A DNA stretch of 64,000 nucleotides from Cyrtodaria siliqua (GCA_037043455.1 JAWPHD010010334.1:30755-94754), one strand, 5' to 3'. Counted from the first letter of the stretch, positions 10,881 to 21,883 are shown. Notes: generated by a model not told the origin, from the sequence alone. Numbers and translations are program-made.

Positions 10881-11010
10881 TTATATTTTGTATTGAGTCT
10901 GTTTATGATAGGTAATATAAGATGCAACTCCTCACACGCCCCCTAGCATCGGCTTAAGCGGTATTCTACTTTAAAGCCACACAGAATGGGCTTGATCCCA
11001 AAGGACCCGT
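10881..11010 (-). repeat. Dispersed element end, also at 30620-30760
   Basis: The minus strand reads GGTCCTTTGGGATC, then CTTTAAAGTAGAATACCGCT and TAAGCC, then CATAAACAGACTCAATAC. The plus strand at 30620-30760 has the same order. The other copy carries AATAAA in the loop of GATTCA-ATAAAAC-TGAGTC, which looks like a polyadenylation hairpin of a retroelement end. Class uncertain. Confidence 0.5.
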
Positions 11011-11600
11011 AAATAATAACACTACTGATTTGCAGTAGGTGCGATTTTTTGTTTTTATAAGCTTACGGATAGATGGTTAAGGGTGGTAACAAAGTAATTA
11101 CTCTGACATTAAAGTTATGTTAAATGCATTTTGTAATTACTAAGTAATTTGGGTAATCTAAATTGGCTTTAAATATGTGATATTATTAGAGAAATGATAT
11201 TTTCATAAAATAATATGAAACTGAAGACGTTTTAAATATGGTTAACAGTTATTAAGCTGATTGCAGGTCAAGTAACAGGAAACATGCGCTTATTAATAAG
11301 TGTTTGAGGAGTTCCGTCTACTCAGCTTTAAAGCTTAAACTATAGCAACTTTATTGGTTAAGGCATGATACCCTTATGATTACCGTGACGCCAGTTGTCA
11401 ATCATGTATCCATTTAAACCAATCAAACCAGTAAGATACCTCCGACAGACAATGTGAAAGTGTATGAAAAAGCAAATGTAATGTACATGTATTATAACAT
11501 ATTGTCACCATACTCCGACATCAACATGAGGGCGGGGATACCTAAGTACTGGCGTTATGTCAAATGAGAGGCGGTTGTTTTCAATAAGGAGGTGTGTGCT
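11011..11600. other. Upstream flank of the host gene
   Basis: No ORF or repeat recognised. It lies directly upstream of the TATA box at 11622 and may hold its regulatory elements, but none can be named from sequence. Confidence 0.4.
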
Positions 11601-11621
11601 AACAAGGAACTAAACTGAACA

Positions 11622-11629
11622 TATAAAAG
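11622..11629 (+). promoter_or_regulatory. TATA box of the three-exon gene
   Basis: TATAAAAG stands 98 bp before a consensus splice donor (GTAAGT at 11727) that fits the end of an untranslated first exon. Transcription would start about 25-30 bp downstream, near 11650. The call depends on the gene model. Confidence 0.5.
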
Positions 11630-11651
11630 GAACTGTTTTGCTTTAAGAGAG

Positions 11652-11726
11652 TATTCTGTTGGTTCCACCTTTAGAATCGTGTGTGCGCTTGAGAGTTTTG
11701 CATAAGCAGCTGAAGGAGTAAACGTG
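11652..11726 (+). other. Candidate 5' untranslated exon 1
   Basis: The stretch between the expected start site after the TATA box and the splice donor GTG|GTAAGT at 11726/11727. It has no ATG-initiated long frame and would be a leader exon. The next acceptor would be the pyrimidine-rich GTTTTGTTTTGTAG ending at 14389, just upstream of the start codon at 14440. Confidence 0.45.
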
Positions 11727-12710
11727 GTAAGTTTATTTTATGTTATCACTCGTCTGTCAAGTAGTATCAAACGTGTATGTTTCATAAGTAAGTATATCAC
11801 AACTTCGGAAAGAGATCATATGAATTCGATCTAGTTTAGCATATACATATTCAAAGTATTTAGAAAACAACTAGCATAGTCATTCCAAAAGACATATTTA
11901 TTTAATATGTATCGGTATTCTTAATTATTCATTGAAGAAAATATGTAAGATTTTAAATTGTTTAGTTTTTATATTTCATTTCTGTATTAACTTTTTTGTT
12001 TTATTATAAGTTAATATTATTTAATATGTTATTAACATTGTAGTGCTCCGCTTTTTTCTGATGTCGTCAATTTTGGCGTAAAAGCACGGAAGCGTGCGCC
12101 TACGTATTATTTGTTTATCATAGTTCTCCTTGTTCAATCATAATTGCAATTTTGGAATACCAGTGACAATGCTACTTTAGTTTTGTGTATTTTTTACCGA
12201 TGAATTACCTTTTATTTAGCCATGCCCGAAATGTAGTTATAAAATAATGATGTCTCATTTTGGACTGCTCCGTAGAAGGATTTCTCGTTGTATTATATCA
12301 TTCAATACAACGTTTTATCACATAACATGGCTTCTGGGAGTGCAATAAAGCCATGACTTATTTCTCGTAATACACTTGTAATACACTAGTGTATTACAGA
12401 TGCAAATGAGGACCGAATCACTGTGTTTGTATACAGTAAAACATTTACTCCAAGTTGTTTGCATGGTATATCATACGGTACTTTCAGACGCCTTAATTAT
12501 TTAACATTATTTGAAATCTTACTTCATAAAATGAATGTCAGTAACGTTAAATTTGGTTTAAGGTGTCGCATTATTTGTAGGGCGAACGCAGTTACAGCCG
12601 CGTAACTTAGCGACGTCATGTAAACAACAAAACGACGTCATGGTTTGTCTTACAAATAAGGAAAATTGACAACATTAAAGTGAAACTATCACGTCGTAGA
12701 TGTGTTATGT

Positions 12711-12866
12711 GATAAATAGAATCTTTCATTCGTGACTGTGTATTATTGACTTTAATAAACTCGTTGGATAAAAAGATAGAATACTCGGCAAGAGCCTCGT
12801 ATCCTGTCATTTTATCCAACTCGTTTATTAAAATCAATAATACACAGTCACTCATGTAAGATCCTC
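12711..12866. mobile_element. Hairpin element in intron 1
   Basis: The left arm (about 12711-12775) has GACTGTGTATTATTGA and AATAAACTCGTTGGATAAA. The right arm (about 12811-12866) has TTTATCCAACTCGTTTATT and TCAATAATACACAGTC. The loop of about 35 bp contains CTCGGCAAGAGCCTCG. No coding capacity. Confidence 0.7.
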
Positions 12867-13133
12867 TATATAAGACATGCTATAGAGTTTCTTTTAAATC
12901 AGTCGATTTATTTTGAGTCATATTGCAAAGTATAATGATTTTTAAAGGTTTACGTCAAAAAATGAGTGCGATATCGAAAATGTCCACGTATTATTTGAAC
13001 AGCCTTCGTATCAGAAAGCATCTGTAAAGGTCTATCAAGCGTCTGTTAAGTATTAGCAAGCGTCTGCGTCTTTCCAATTAAAACAAACACAGTATATATG
13101 ATTAAATTGATGTGTTCTGTTATTTTATATTAG

Positions 13134-13163
13134 CAAGGATTTGTCAATATTGACAAATCCTTG
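13134..13163. mobile_element. 30-bp perfect palindrome with 7-bp flanking duplication
   Basis: CAAGGATTTGTCAAT is followed directly by its exact reverse complement. ATATTAG stands immediately on both sides (13127-13133 and 13164-13170) like a target-site duplication. A 36-bp palindrome with the same arm lies at 43350-43385. See findings. Confidence 0.75.
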
Positions 13164-13371
13164 ATATTAGAGTGTAAACTTTACCTAATTACGTGACATA
13201 TTTTTTAAAAGCGAAACGGACTTGTGTAAAATTGTGCGTGATACGGCGACGTTTACACTCCAATAAATGACTGAAGACATGAAATCATCTCTTTAAATTT
13301 GAACAATTTACTCAGTTTATAATAAAACGTGTTTAAACATCATTTCTTAAGGAAAATGTCCATATGCTCTC

Positions 13372-13942
13372 TTAAAGGGGTTGATGCACTATTTCAAACA
13401 ATGTTTATTTCAAAGGGCTCTGAAAAATTGGGTAAAAATGAAAGAATTATCAAAATGCCATGAAAAATAAAGGAGATATGACATATTGAAAATTTGCAAT
13501 GAAACAGAAATGGAGGCGGACATCCTTAAACGATGACGTCATCGCGCCTTTTTACCATATATGGAATATTAATTAAATATCTTTCAATGCAAAGGAAATC
13601 ACTGGAAATGAAAAAAAAAGCATTCAATTTATACATTTTACATCTGTATATTTATTTTAATCAATTTGCAGTGATTTTCTTTGCTCTATAATATATTTTG
13701 TCAATATGCCATATATACTAAAAAAAAAGCTAGATGACGTCATCGTTCCAAGATGGCCCCATCTATTTATGTTTTTTGCAAATTTTCCCTGTGTTTCCCT
13801 GTCTGATCTTTTTATATTTCTTTCAATAGGTCATATCTCATTTATTTTTCATGGCATTTTGATAATCCTTTCAGCTATTTTTAAGGTTATCAGAGCCCTT
13901 TTAAATACATAGTGTTTGAAAATAGTGCATCAACCCCTTTAA
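13372..13942. mobile_element. TTAA-flanked fold-back MITE in intron 1
   Basis: The ends TTAAAGGGGTTGATGCACTA and TAGTGCATCAACCCCTTTAA are exact inverted copies over 20 bp, and the arms pair further inward (TCAAAATGCCATGAAAAATA / TATTTTTCATGGCATTTTGA; GATGACGTCATCG on both sides). TTAA at both borders fits a piggyBac-type target. The right arm carries an extra segment of about 36 bp at 13790-13823 that the left arm lacks and that matches the Penelope-like tail (see findings). Non-coding. Confidence 0.85.
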
Positions 13943-14154
13943 ACTATCATTGAAACACATTCGTTGATTTTCTATCTCGCCACACTATTGGTTTAGTCAG
14001 CCAAATATACAGAACGACTGATAACCTGGACAACATAGTCCATACTAATTTCATTGCTATATTAGTCAGTTCATTTAATCTGGATTTAAGTAAAATAATC
14101 ACAAAGATAATTGTTGGATTTAGAAAGACTATATTAAAAATAAAATCAAAATAG

Positions 14155-14250
14155 AAAGTGTGGATTCTTATGGATGGCGGAAGGTATATACAGTACTGTT
14201 TCTACCCAGGAATACGTGGGTGGTTTGCCTCCACCACAAACAAACAACCG
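14155..14250 (+). mobile_element. SINE body fragment in intron 1
   Basis: GAAAGTGTGGATTCTTATGG, a GGCGGAAGGTATATACAGTA word, TTCTACCCAGG and GTGGGTGGTTTGCCTCCACC follow the body of the SINE at 39236-39425. The tRNA-like head is missing. Confidence 0.75.
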
Positions 14251-14439
14251 TCATACATAGCTAAAATGTGCTGGAAAATGATGTTTAACATCGAACAAAC
14301 AATTGTACATTTTGCCTCAAATGTCCCCGGAAATACATATCTATTGTAATGAGTTTAATGGCAATGTTTGTTTACGTTTTGTTTTGTAGTTCGGCAGTTA
14401 AAGTTTTCATCGCTTAAAATCGGAGTACCTGAAAGAACA

Positions 14440-17400
14440 ATGGCCAGTGAAGATCAAATGCAGCTTATTGTAGATGGTAAGAGTTGATCAAAATTCCTGT
14501 GAATTATACTCTCAGTTCATTTGAAAACGCAACATTTTTGATTTTCGGTTATTTTTAGTCCGCTGTTTTGTGTGTGTGTTTAATTCAAGATTGTATTTTA
14601 TGTTAGTACACACGTCTCTTTGTCATAAATGTTGACATATGACGATGCACGGTTGCATTATAATTACTCTGCTTTTTTAAAACACATTTTGCAGGAGGAC
14701 TTCAATTCCATCTCTATTAAAAAACACCAAGTGTTGCGTTTGCAAATATACGGAGTATATATAATGAGAAAAATAAATTTAGCGCGTAAAATGCATGCCA
14801 TTTCCATAGACGAGATACAGAGCCGTGTATGTTCGGGGTCAATGATAAAGTGACACATTTATGGCCAATAATAATGCTACATAGTCATTTGTAAAAAAAA
14901 ATCGGCGACAAAAATGATAGGATCATACTTTTGTAGGTTATCGAAAATTGTTCTAATTTTAATGAAAAGGGAGGTAATTTTAAAATTACGAATTTTGGAA
15001 TATATTTGTTTGAGAATAACAATCGTTTGTGAACATATTTCAGTGGTTTTTAAACAATGACAGAATGAGAAATTCTGATCAATGCCAAACATTGAATTTG
15101 TTTAAAACAATACGTTTGTATAATGAAATACGTGGGTTTTAATATATGGGAGGTAATTCTGATACTTCGCTAAGAAAATAATAAAAATCAATGTTCATAT
15201 GTTTTAATCTATGCCCTTAAAAAGTCGTGCTAAACATTTTTTGTTCAGTATATAATGCTGTTAACCTCAATAACCTCAATAACCGTATATGATATATTAT
15301 AGTGTATGATTTATTATAGTGTATGATATATTATAGTGTATGAATATATTATAGTGTATGATATATTATAGTGTATGATATATTATATTGTATGATATAT
15401 TATAGTGTATGATATATTATAGTGTATGATATATTATAGTGTAAGATATATTATAGTGTATGATATATTATACGGTGAATTAGGTAGAGTACCTCTCACT
15501 TAACATGCTCAGATATTGGTTAAAAATATCAAATCTTAATGAACATATATTGACAAAAAGATTATATATAATGTTGATTTCTCACGGGATATTTCGACTA
15601 CTAGAATTGTAACAACGCTAAAATAACAATTCCGCTAACAGGCGATAAAGGTAACAATTTCAACACTAAAGGTACCAACCTCCGCTGAAGCACAGACATT
15701 AATATAGGTCTTTGGCTAAAGGTAACAGTCTGTAAAACGCTAAAGGTAACAATTCCGCTAAAGGAAACAACCGCCCCTAAAGGTAACAACCTCCGCTAAA
15801 GGTAACACTCATCTCTACCGCTAAATATAACAGCGCTTACGTCACAGGTGCCACAGTTACTAAAAAGAACATGTGTAGTCAATTTTCATTGAAACTGTAG
15901 ATGTTAAAAAAAGTTGTTACCTTTAGTGTTAGCCTTGTTACCTTTAGCGGAAGATGTGATTGTTTAGCGGAGGTTATTGCCTTTAGCGTTGAAATTGTTA
16001 CCTTTAGCGGCGGTTTTTACCTTAAACGGAATTGTTACCTTTAGCGTTGTTACACAGTCACCTATTCGGTTAAAGGTAACAACGCTAACCTTAAATAGAG
16101 AATATTATTTCAGTGCCTTTTACTATCAAGTTTATTAGGCGAGGCTTCGTGCCGAGCCTAATAAACTTGATAGTAAAAGGCACTGACATAATATTCTATT
16201 TATCATGTAGATTATCCACATTTTCTGTATGAATTACTATTATTACCTATTTCTCAGAATGTTACGCTTATCGAGGACGCCGCCATGTTGTTGTTTTTTG
16301 TTTGTTTTATGACATCAGGCAACGTTACGTGCATGACGTCAGATAATGTTACGTACAATAAACGCCGAGGGATTCCGCAATGATTTGCTTTATTGGACAG
16401 TGTCTAATTAAGCAAAATTTATAAGGTCACCCTTTTATTTATTATTGTCACCAATGCTGTTGAAGAGCTTATACAAGTCCTCTATTTATTTATGTTATAT
16501 TACAGTTGACGTAGAAGATGTCACCAAGGCTATGGAAGAGCTTATACGAGTCCTCTATTTATTTATGTTATATTACAGTTGACGTAGAAGATGTTGTCAC
16601 CAAGGCTATGGAAGAGCTTATACGAGTCCTCTATTTATTTATGTTATATTACAGTTGACATAGAAGATGTTGTCACCAAGGCTATGGAAGAGCTTATACG
16701 AGTGACGTCCGATGAAGAGATCACGCTGTTGAAGGATCCGAGTAAGCTTGCAGATATACGTTCTGTCGTGAAACATGAGGTAGAAATCGAATCACTTCTC
16801 AATCGCAAGATGTTACCATTGATGGGCAAGGCCTCGTCTGAAGAACTGGAATCCGCAATGGCGTCCATCTTATCTCCGGAAACGATACAACTAATCAAAG
16901 ATGCCTTTCTGCTTGATACATATCAAGTAGAAGTATACACTTGTAGCAAACCGGGTCCAAATTCATATGTTAGATTTCTCAGGGAGGGCAACGAGTTATT
17001 TCCCGATATGCGACTGGTTTCAAGCAGTGATGTTTTAACTGCAACTTGGATCCAGTGGGCAAGTATTGTAATAGAACTGATCCTGCTGGTTATCAGCTGT
17101 GTTGGCATTAAAGTGTCCCTGAATGAACGGCAAACGCGAAATGTTTCAGCTAAGTTGATACCAACTCTTCAGCAACCTGCATTCGCAAAGGCTTTACAAG
17201 CCTTTTCGCAGGGATGGAAGAAAGCTGGTTCGTCTTCCTTCACTCGAGCCAAGGTCATTTTTACGTTTTTGAAAGCCAGTTCCTCTGCTGGGCTCTTTTG
17301 GAAAGTAGTTAAATTGGTAATCTCTCAAATGAGATGGTACGAATACGCCAGAGCAATTGCTACAATTGCAGCCATGATAGTTGCTGCTTTCGCAACAGGC

Positions 17401-17511
17401 GGAGCGGCCCTCATTGCCAGAATCGCCCTTGCTTTAGATAGTGCAGTCTCCCTTATACAAAAAATGGTAAATCTAGAAGCGCTCGAAGAGATCCAGAAAA
17501 AGCTCGAATAA
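14440..17511 (+). CDS. Spliced gene for a 297-residue protein with hydrophobic segments, function unknown
   Basis: The model is join(14440-14476, 16655-17511). Exon 2 starts after TTTTGTAG (ends 14389), has the start codon in good context (AACAATGG), encodes MASEDQMQLIVD plus one base, and ends at donor G|GTAAGAG. Exon 3 follows acceptor TATTACAG (ends 16654). The split codon joins in phase and the frame stays open to the TAA at 17509-17511. The N-terminal half is acidic and helical in character. Residues about 147-166 (WASIVIELILLVISCVGIKV) form a likely membrane segment. Residues about 243-274 (ARAIATIAAMIVAAFATGG onward) form a second long hydrophobic stretch with a Gly-Gly. No signal peptide is seen. 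The size and two hydrophobic stretches would fit a membrane or pore-type protein, but that is inference. AATAAA at 17947 is a possible poly(A) signal. The protein family is not recognised, but codon quality and the in-phase splice make this the best host gene here. Confidence 0.6.
14757..15256. mobile_element. MITE, TATACTGARCAAAA family, copy 1 (intron 2)
   Basis: About 500 bp matching the elements at 18590-19019 and 24448-24955. Shared landmarks are CATTTCCATAGACGAGATAC, ATGGCCAATAATAATGCTAC, GAAAAGGGAGGTAATT, GCCAAACATTGAATTTG and AAGTCGTGC. The right end TTTTTTGTTCAGTATA is the inverted form of the left end best preserved in copy 3; here the left end is decayed (TATAATGAGAAAAA). Non-coding. 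Confidence 0.75.
15283..15472. repeat. 17-bp AT-rich minisatellite in intron 2
   Basis: About eleven copies of GTATGATATATTATAGT with single-base variants. Confidence 0.9.
15600..16090. repeat. Fold-back array of CGCTAAAGGTAACAA words
   Basis: The left half carries about eight copies of (C)GCTAAAGGTAACAA. The right half carries about seven copies of the reverse complement TTGTTACCTTTAGCG. A unique spacer of about 90 bp (15830-15920) separates them. A last forward copy lies at 16071-16085. Gaps between words vary (TTCC, CCTCC, TTTCAAC). Non-coding, within intron 2. Confidence 0.85.
16094..16202. mobile_element. Hairpin element in intron 2
   Basis: Arms of about 46 bp pair almost perfectly (CAGTGCCTTTTACTATCAAG and TTTATTAGGC against GCCTAATAAA and CTTGATAGTAAAAGGCACTG). 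The loop is GAGGCTTCGTGCCGA. No coding capacity. Confidence 0.8.
16450..16705 (+). repeat. Tandem repeats carrying the exon 3 splice acceptor
   Basis: A unit of 73-76 bp made of TATGTTATATTACAG plus the first bases of exon 3 (TTGACRTAGAAGATG, CACCAAGGCTATGGAAGAGC) recurs with acceptors ending at 16505, 16578 and 16654, and a partial fourth copy before 16500. Only the last copy continues into the long open frame; from the two earlier acceptors the frame runs into TGA within about 25 codons. Confidence 0.85.
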
Positions 17512-18190
17512 AACCCTTTTTACTTCTGTAATCAGTTTGGCAAATTAAATATGTTTGTTATGCTATTGCTCGGGCAGTTAAACAAATTTTAGACTGTTTG
17601 GAAACACTTTGTAGGCAAACCTTAGAATGTGATTGAAGCCAAATTGCTTATTTTCTTTGCGGTTAGTTAAACATATGAACAACTTAATAATTAAAGCTCG
17701 TTTTCAAAAAATGTGCGCTTTGTGCAGAGTGCAGTTTTTGAGGTAGATACATTGTTATTTTGAAATATGTTTTATCGCATCATTATGGTACCTTAAGCTC
17801 ACATGCTAATGGAAGAAGTGTTAGGCTTGTGGATATCTGTAATATACTTTTGATTATCGAAACACATGTACTATTCAACTGTTGTTAATATACACTCAAT
17901 ACTGCATTACTATTTCTAATAATATATTGTTGTCTTACTACTTTGCAATAAACACTCTGAGATGTAATTTTCTGTTTAATTTGTGTGACCTATACTCCAA
18001 CGAAACATTCTTTACCCCATTCACATATTTTAATAAAAAAATAGCTATACTAGTGTTAGCTAAAATTGGTCCATGGACAAATCCCAAGTATCTAATTTGT
18101 GCTTGTTACCTCATAATTGAATTAAGGCATTATGTTGTCATGAATACCAAGTAGTTGATTTATGTCGATCCATGGTATTTTCAAATTTAC
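17512..18190 (+). other. 3' untranslated and flanking region
   Basis: No gene or repeat recognised. Possible poly(A) signals are AATAAA at 17507-17512 (overlapping the stop codon) and at 17947-17952. A 90-residue frame at 17882-18154 has no protein-like character. Confidence 0.4.
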
Positions 18191-18194
18191 AAGT

Positions 18195-18475
18195 ACTAGT
18201 TAGAGTATGGTCCCAGCGAGTTGCTTTACTGAAACACCGATATGGGCGTAGCCCATCGAGGTTAGTAAATAACCAACGAGCGGAGACAGACTCTATCTGT
18301 TCTGTAGTTATGATGTGCTTAGCGATCCTGTCCGTACTCTAACTTCCATTTATTAGAAATTATCGTACTCTAACTTCCATTTATTGGAAATTAGAGTATG
18401 GTAAAGCACCGCCCCTTTGTCTATCATGAATAATGTTATGCATTAATCAAAGGCAATTTCACCGACCATACTAAC
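18195..18475. repeat. Decayed copy of the 43041-43156 hairpin family plus nested repeats
   Basis: GCCCATCGAGGT, then AAATAACCAACGAGC and GAGACAGACTCTATCT, match one arm and loop of the hairpin at 43041-43156; the opposite arm is lost. CGTACTCTAACTTCCATTTA repeats twice at about 18330-18390, followed by its inverted form TTAGAGTATGG. Confidence 0.6.
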
Positions 18476-18589
18476 AATGGTTAGCTAGAAATGCGACATT
18501 CGACAGATATGTATTGCTTGAATTACAACTGATGAAAACCCGAACAGGTAAATGTGCAAGGATATAGATAGTTTGGGCCAAATGTGTCT

Positions 18590-19019
18590 GATTCGCTGCA
18601 AAATAATTTCAACACATAAAATGCTTGTCATTCCATAGACGAGATACAGAGCCGTGTATGTTCGGCGTTAATGATAAATTGATAAAATGACATTGATATG
18701 GCCAATAATAATGCTACAATGTCATGTGGAAACAACATCGGTGATTAAAACATACTTTTATAGGCTATCAAATCGTTTTCATATATCAATGAAAAGGGAG
18801 GTAATTGGACAATTCGTGTCAATGCCAAACATTAAATTTGTTCAAAGCAATACGTTTGTATAATGCAATCAGTTTAATATTCTGATACTTTGCTTAAACA
18901 ATAATAAAATCACATCCTTACCTAGCATTTCCAATATCTTCAAACAATTATATCAATGTTCATATGCTTAATTTTACGTCGCTTACAAGTCGTGCTATAC
19001 TTTTGTTTATTCAGTATAG
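18590..19019. mobile_element. MITE, TATACTGARCAAAA family, copy 2
   Basis: It matches copies 1 and 3 through CCATAGACGAGATACAGAGC, GCCAATAATAATGCTACAAT, GAAAAGGGAGGTAATT and AAGCAATACGTTTGTATAAT. It shares CACATCCTTACCTAGCA with copy 3. The right end is TTCAGTATAG; the left terminal repeat is lost. Confidence 0.7.
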
Positions 19020-20594
19020 TTAGCGAATGTTGTGGAACTTGTGATTGGTTTCCAAAAATAGCCAATATTGCATTGTGTTGAAAGGGCCAAATTTCGCCGG
19101 TCTGTCGGATTCCCGAGATTCCCGAGTGATGGAATCCGACGAGGCAGTTCCGATTGACTCCTACGTACGAATTTAATGATACTCGGGCAATGTCTTAACA
19201 CTTTGGACGCAATACGCAGAACTATAATGTTTACAATTAAATAATTAGTAATGGTATAAATTGTTGAACTGAAACTTTTTATTTAGTTCATTAAAAAAAC
19301 GCAACTAACTCGAGGTTTACGTTGAATTTCACTCAGTATCTATCGTTCGTTCGTGAAAATACTTCGCGTTTCTGACCTGGAGTACATGCAATCATAAACT
19401 CACCATTCACTTAATATGTGTCAGATCGGTGAACTTCAGCTGTAAATAAGGCTATTTTTGGAGATCAGTCACAAGTTTCACAACATTCATTTTTAATTCC
19501 GTGCATCACACGCATGGCTCGCAAACTGTCCCTTATAAAAAAACACACACTGTTTTTTTTCAACATTTCGCGTCTTCATTCACACTGTGTGTATTTTTAA
19601 ATAAAACATGTCAAAACAAGAGTATGATAATGGACCGTTGGAAACGGCCGAGCACGACACATACGAAATATTGCAGTCTCGGTTTGATTGAGACTGTTCA
19701 TGAGCGGTAGTGAAATATGCTAGCTACCCTGGTTCACGCCCTCTAGCCCCGGGTTGAGCAGAACTCAATATTCATAAAATCAATAGTACAATATTTTAAC
19801 AATCTCGAAGATGGCATGCATATGGCGGTGGACATGGAGTTTTCTGCTTCCCCATGTCGTATGGCGTATGGTCCCAGTATTTAATAAAATTAAATGCCCC
19901 GAAGAGCGAAATAAACATAATGGAATTTAGTTGGGAGCAGCGGTTATGAAGCCTGCGTATAAAAAGCAGACAACATATCCTATGAGTGGTTAAACAATAC
20001 CCAGAGCCTTTTATCGGCCGGAGTAGTTAAAAGTAAGAGTAAAATTAAGTAAGAAAACAAAAGAAATTGAAAATGTACCACCGAGAACTAAATATAAGTA
20101 TCGGGCTCAGCGATCTCCAAAGATCGAATGAATAACAGTACTAAACCGCATCTATGCCTATTCTTTGTGCTCATACACTCCAAATGCATAGTCCTGACAA
20201 ACACAGTGAAATACTTGATATGTATGTCAACAGGCATAATACGTTAACTTCAGGTTAAATTTAACTGGAAATTAAAAAATTAAATTTTGAGAAAAACACG
20301 TGCAAATTAGAAATTTTGGATTTTATCCTACGACCAGGTAGGTATTTCCGACCGGTCTGACACCAATAGCAAAGATCGAATACCAAGAAAGACAACTCCA
20401 TCCACTAAATAGCAAGGACATAGACTTATCAGCATTCTCTCCAACCTAAACGTAATCGAATTCTAAGCTTATTTAAGTCTTAGATATTCTCGGGAGTTAC
20501 ACACACAGCTACTGCACATTATGATGGAGGGGTCATATTTCATTCGAGTTATCTTTTAATTGCCATTCTATAAAATAACTTGATAACAGGAGTA
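19020..20594. other. No gene seen
   Basis: Frames of 64-69 residues near 19007 and 19501 lack recognisable protein sequence. A short TCCCGAGATTCCCGAG repeat lies near 19113. Otherwise nothing supportable. Confidence 0.5.
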
Positions 20595-20865
20595 TACGAC
20601 ACAAATTTGCAACACACGGACAGACGGACGGATGGATGGATTGAAAACGACATTTCTACAGCCCCGATTTCGCGATGGCGGGGAATAATAAGATAGGAGA
20701 TACATATTTACCTTGGTGAACACATACGGTACAGTAATGTGTACAGACGTACTCATTACTGAAATATTTAACAATGAACACATACGGTACAGACGTACTC
20801 ATTACTGAAATATTTAACAATGAACACATACGGTACAGACGTACTTATTACCGAAATATTTAACA
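20595..20865. repeat. Repeat end with GGACGGATGG run and three 46-bp tandem units
   Basis: GGACAGACGGACGGATGG and GCCCCGATTTCGCGATGGCG resemble the CCGTCC tract and GCCCCGCTAGGCGG word of the modular repeat at 4010-4735, inverted. Three units with CACATACGGTACAG and ATTACTGAAATATTTAACA follow; the last two are 46 bp apart (20772 and 20818). Confidence 0.6.
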
Positions 20866-20952
20866 ACGATCTACTTTCGTAGTTACACTGTAAGTATGAA
20901 CTGATTGGCATTTTTTGGCGATTATGCGGTTTAAAAAAGCGGTAATAAATAG

Positions 20953-21112
20953 AGTTTAATTAACATTGTTGAAGTGATATGGGAAATAATTCCCGAGTGA
21001 GAAAGATTCTTACGATATAGAAACGAGTGCGTTTTCGCACGAGTTTCTATATCGCAAGAATATTTCTCACGAGTGAATTATTTTCCTTATCACGACAAAA
21101 CTGTTAATTAAA
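20953..21112. mobile_element. Hairpin element, arms about 78 bp
   Basis: The left arm (AGTTTAATTAACA to ATATAGAAACGAGTGCG) pairs with the right arm (CGCACGAGTTTCTATAT to TGTTAATTAAACT) with a few mismatches. The loop is only a few bases. No coding capacity; a minus-strand frame of 96 residues that runs through it is not a gene. Confidence 0.8.
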
Positions 21113-21883
21113 CTATATATATATTCTGTGACGAATTTCTTTCCAAACGTTGTTGACACAAGTATTCCTTCTTCTGTCACTCTTTTGGCGACCTCGAGGA
21201 GTAATATCATGACGTCAATTCGTGACGTAATATCGTGACGTCTATCGTTTAGTTCATAATATTTGGCTACTGTGTTATCTTGCACACTAGGCGAGATAGC
21301 ACAGTAGAGGAAGGGATATGTTATAGATTTCTCAAACTGGGAAATTTCTATAATCACAGAATATACAATATAGGAAAATTACATAAATCGAGTAAGAACC
21401 GCTCAGCTCATGAATACAACTGACATAAAATGTCATAGTCTAGATCATCTGGGACGTTTGCTTGTTTTCAAGACAAACGTCTAGATAAGTCCTCCTGAAC
21501 AAAGTTTCTGATTTGCTGAGACAGGAACACCTGCTATCCAAGATATACAGAAAGGCAGAAAGACAATAAAATATATAAACAAAGAGGAAAACTTCATCAT
21601 TATATAGAAGAACTAAATGCGGATAGTCAGAAATACTTTAACAAAAAAATAATAATGACGGTCACGTGGTTTCAGTTTCAAATTTGTTTCTGCACAATAT
21701 GTCAAGACGTTTGAAAATGACGTAAAACACCATACAAACAGACAAACAACAGTTTACTAGACGAAAACTAGTGTGTATATAGTATATTAGTCTAATTAAA
21801 GCAGGTTTCCAATGATCAGTACATGAACAATGCAATGCAGACAATTCTCATTTTTTTGCCTCTGTGTGATCAAGATCGATTCA
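21113..21883. other. No gene seen
   Basis: ATATCATGACGTCAATTCG and a GTGACGTAATATCGTGACGTC word repeat between about 21205 and 21240. No protein recognised. Confidence 0.4.

Noticed and set aside
10415..10915. 166-codon frame with a regular 13-residue repeat
   Set aside because: The repeat is the 39-bp array in a SINE on the other strand; the frame starts and ends in SINE sequence.
21067..21357. 96-codon minus-strand frame
   Set aside because: It begins in unique AT-rich DNA and ends inside the arm of a hairpin element; no homology recognised.
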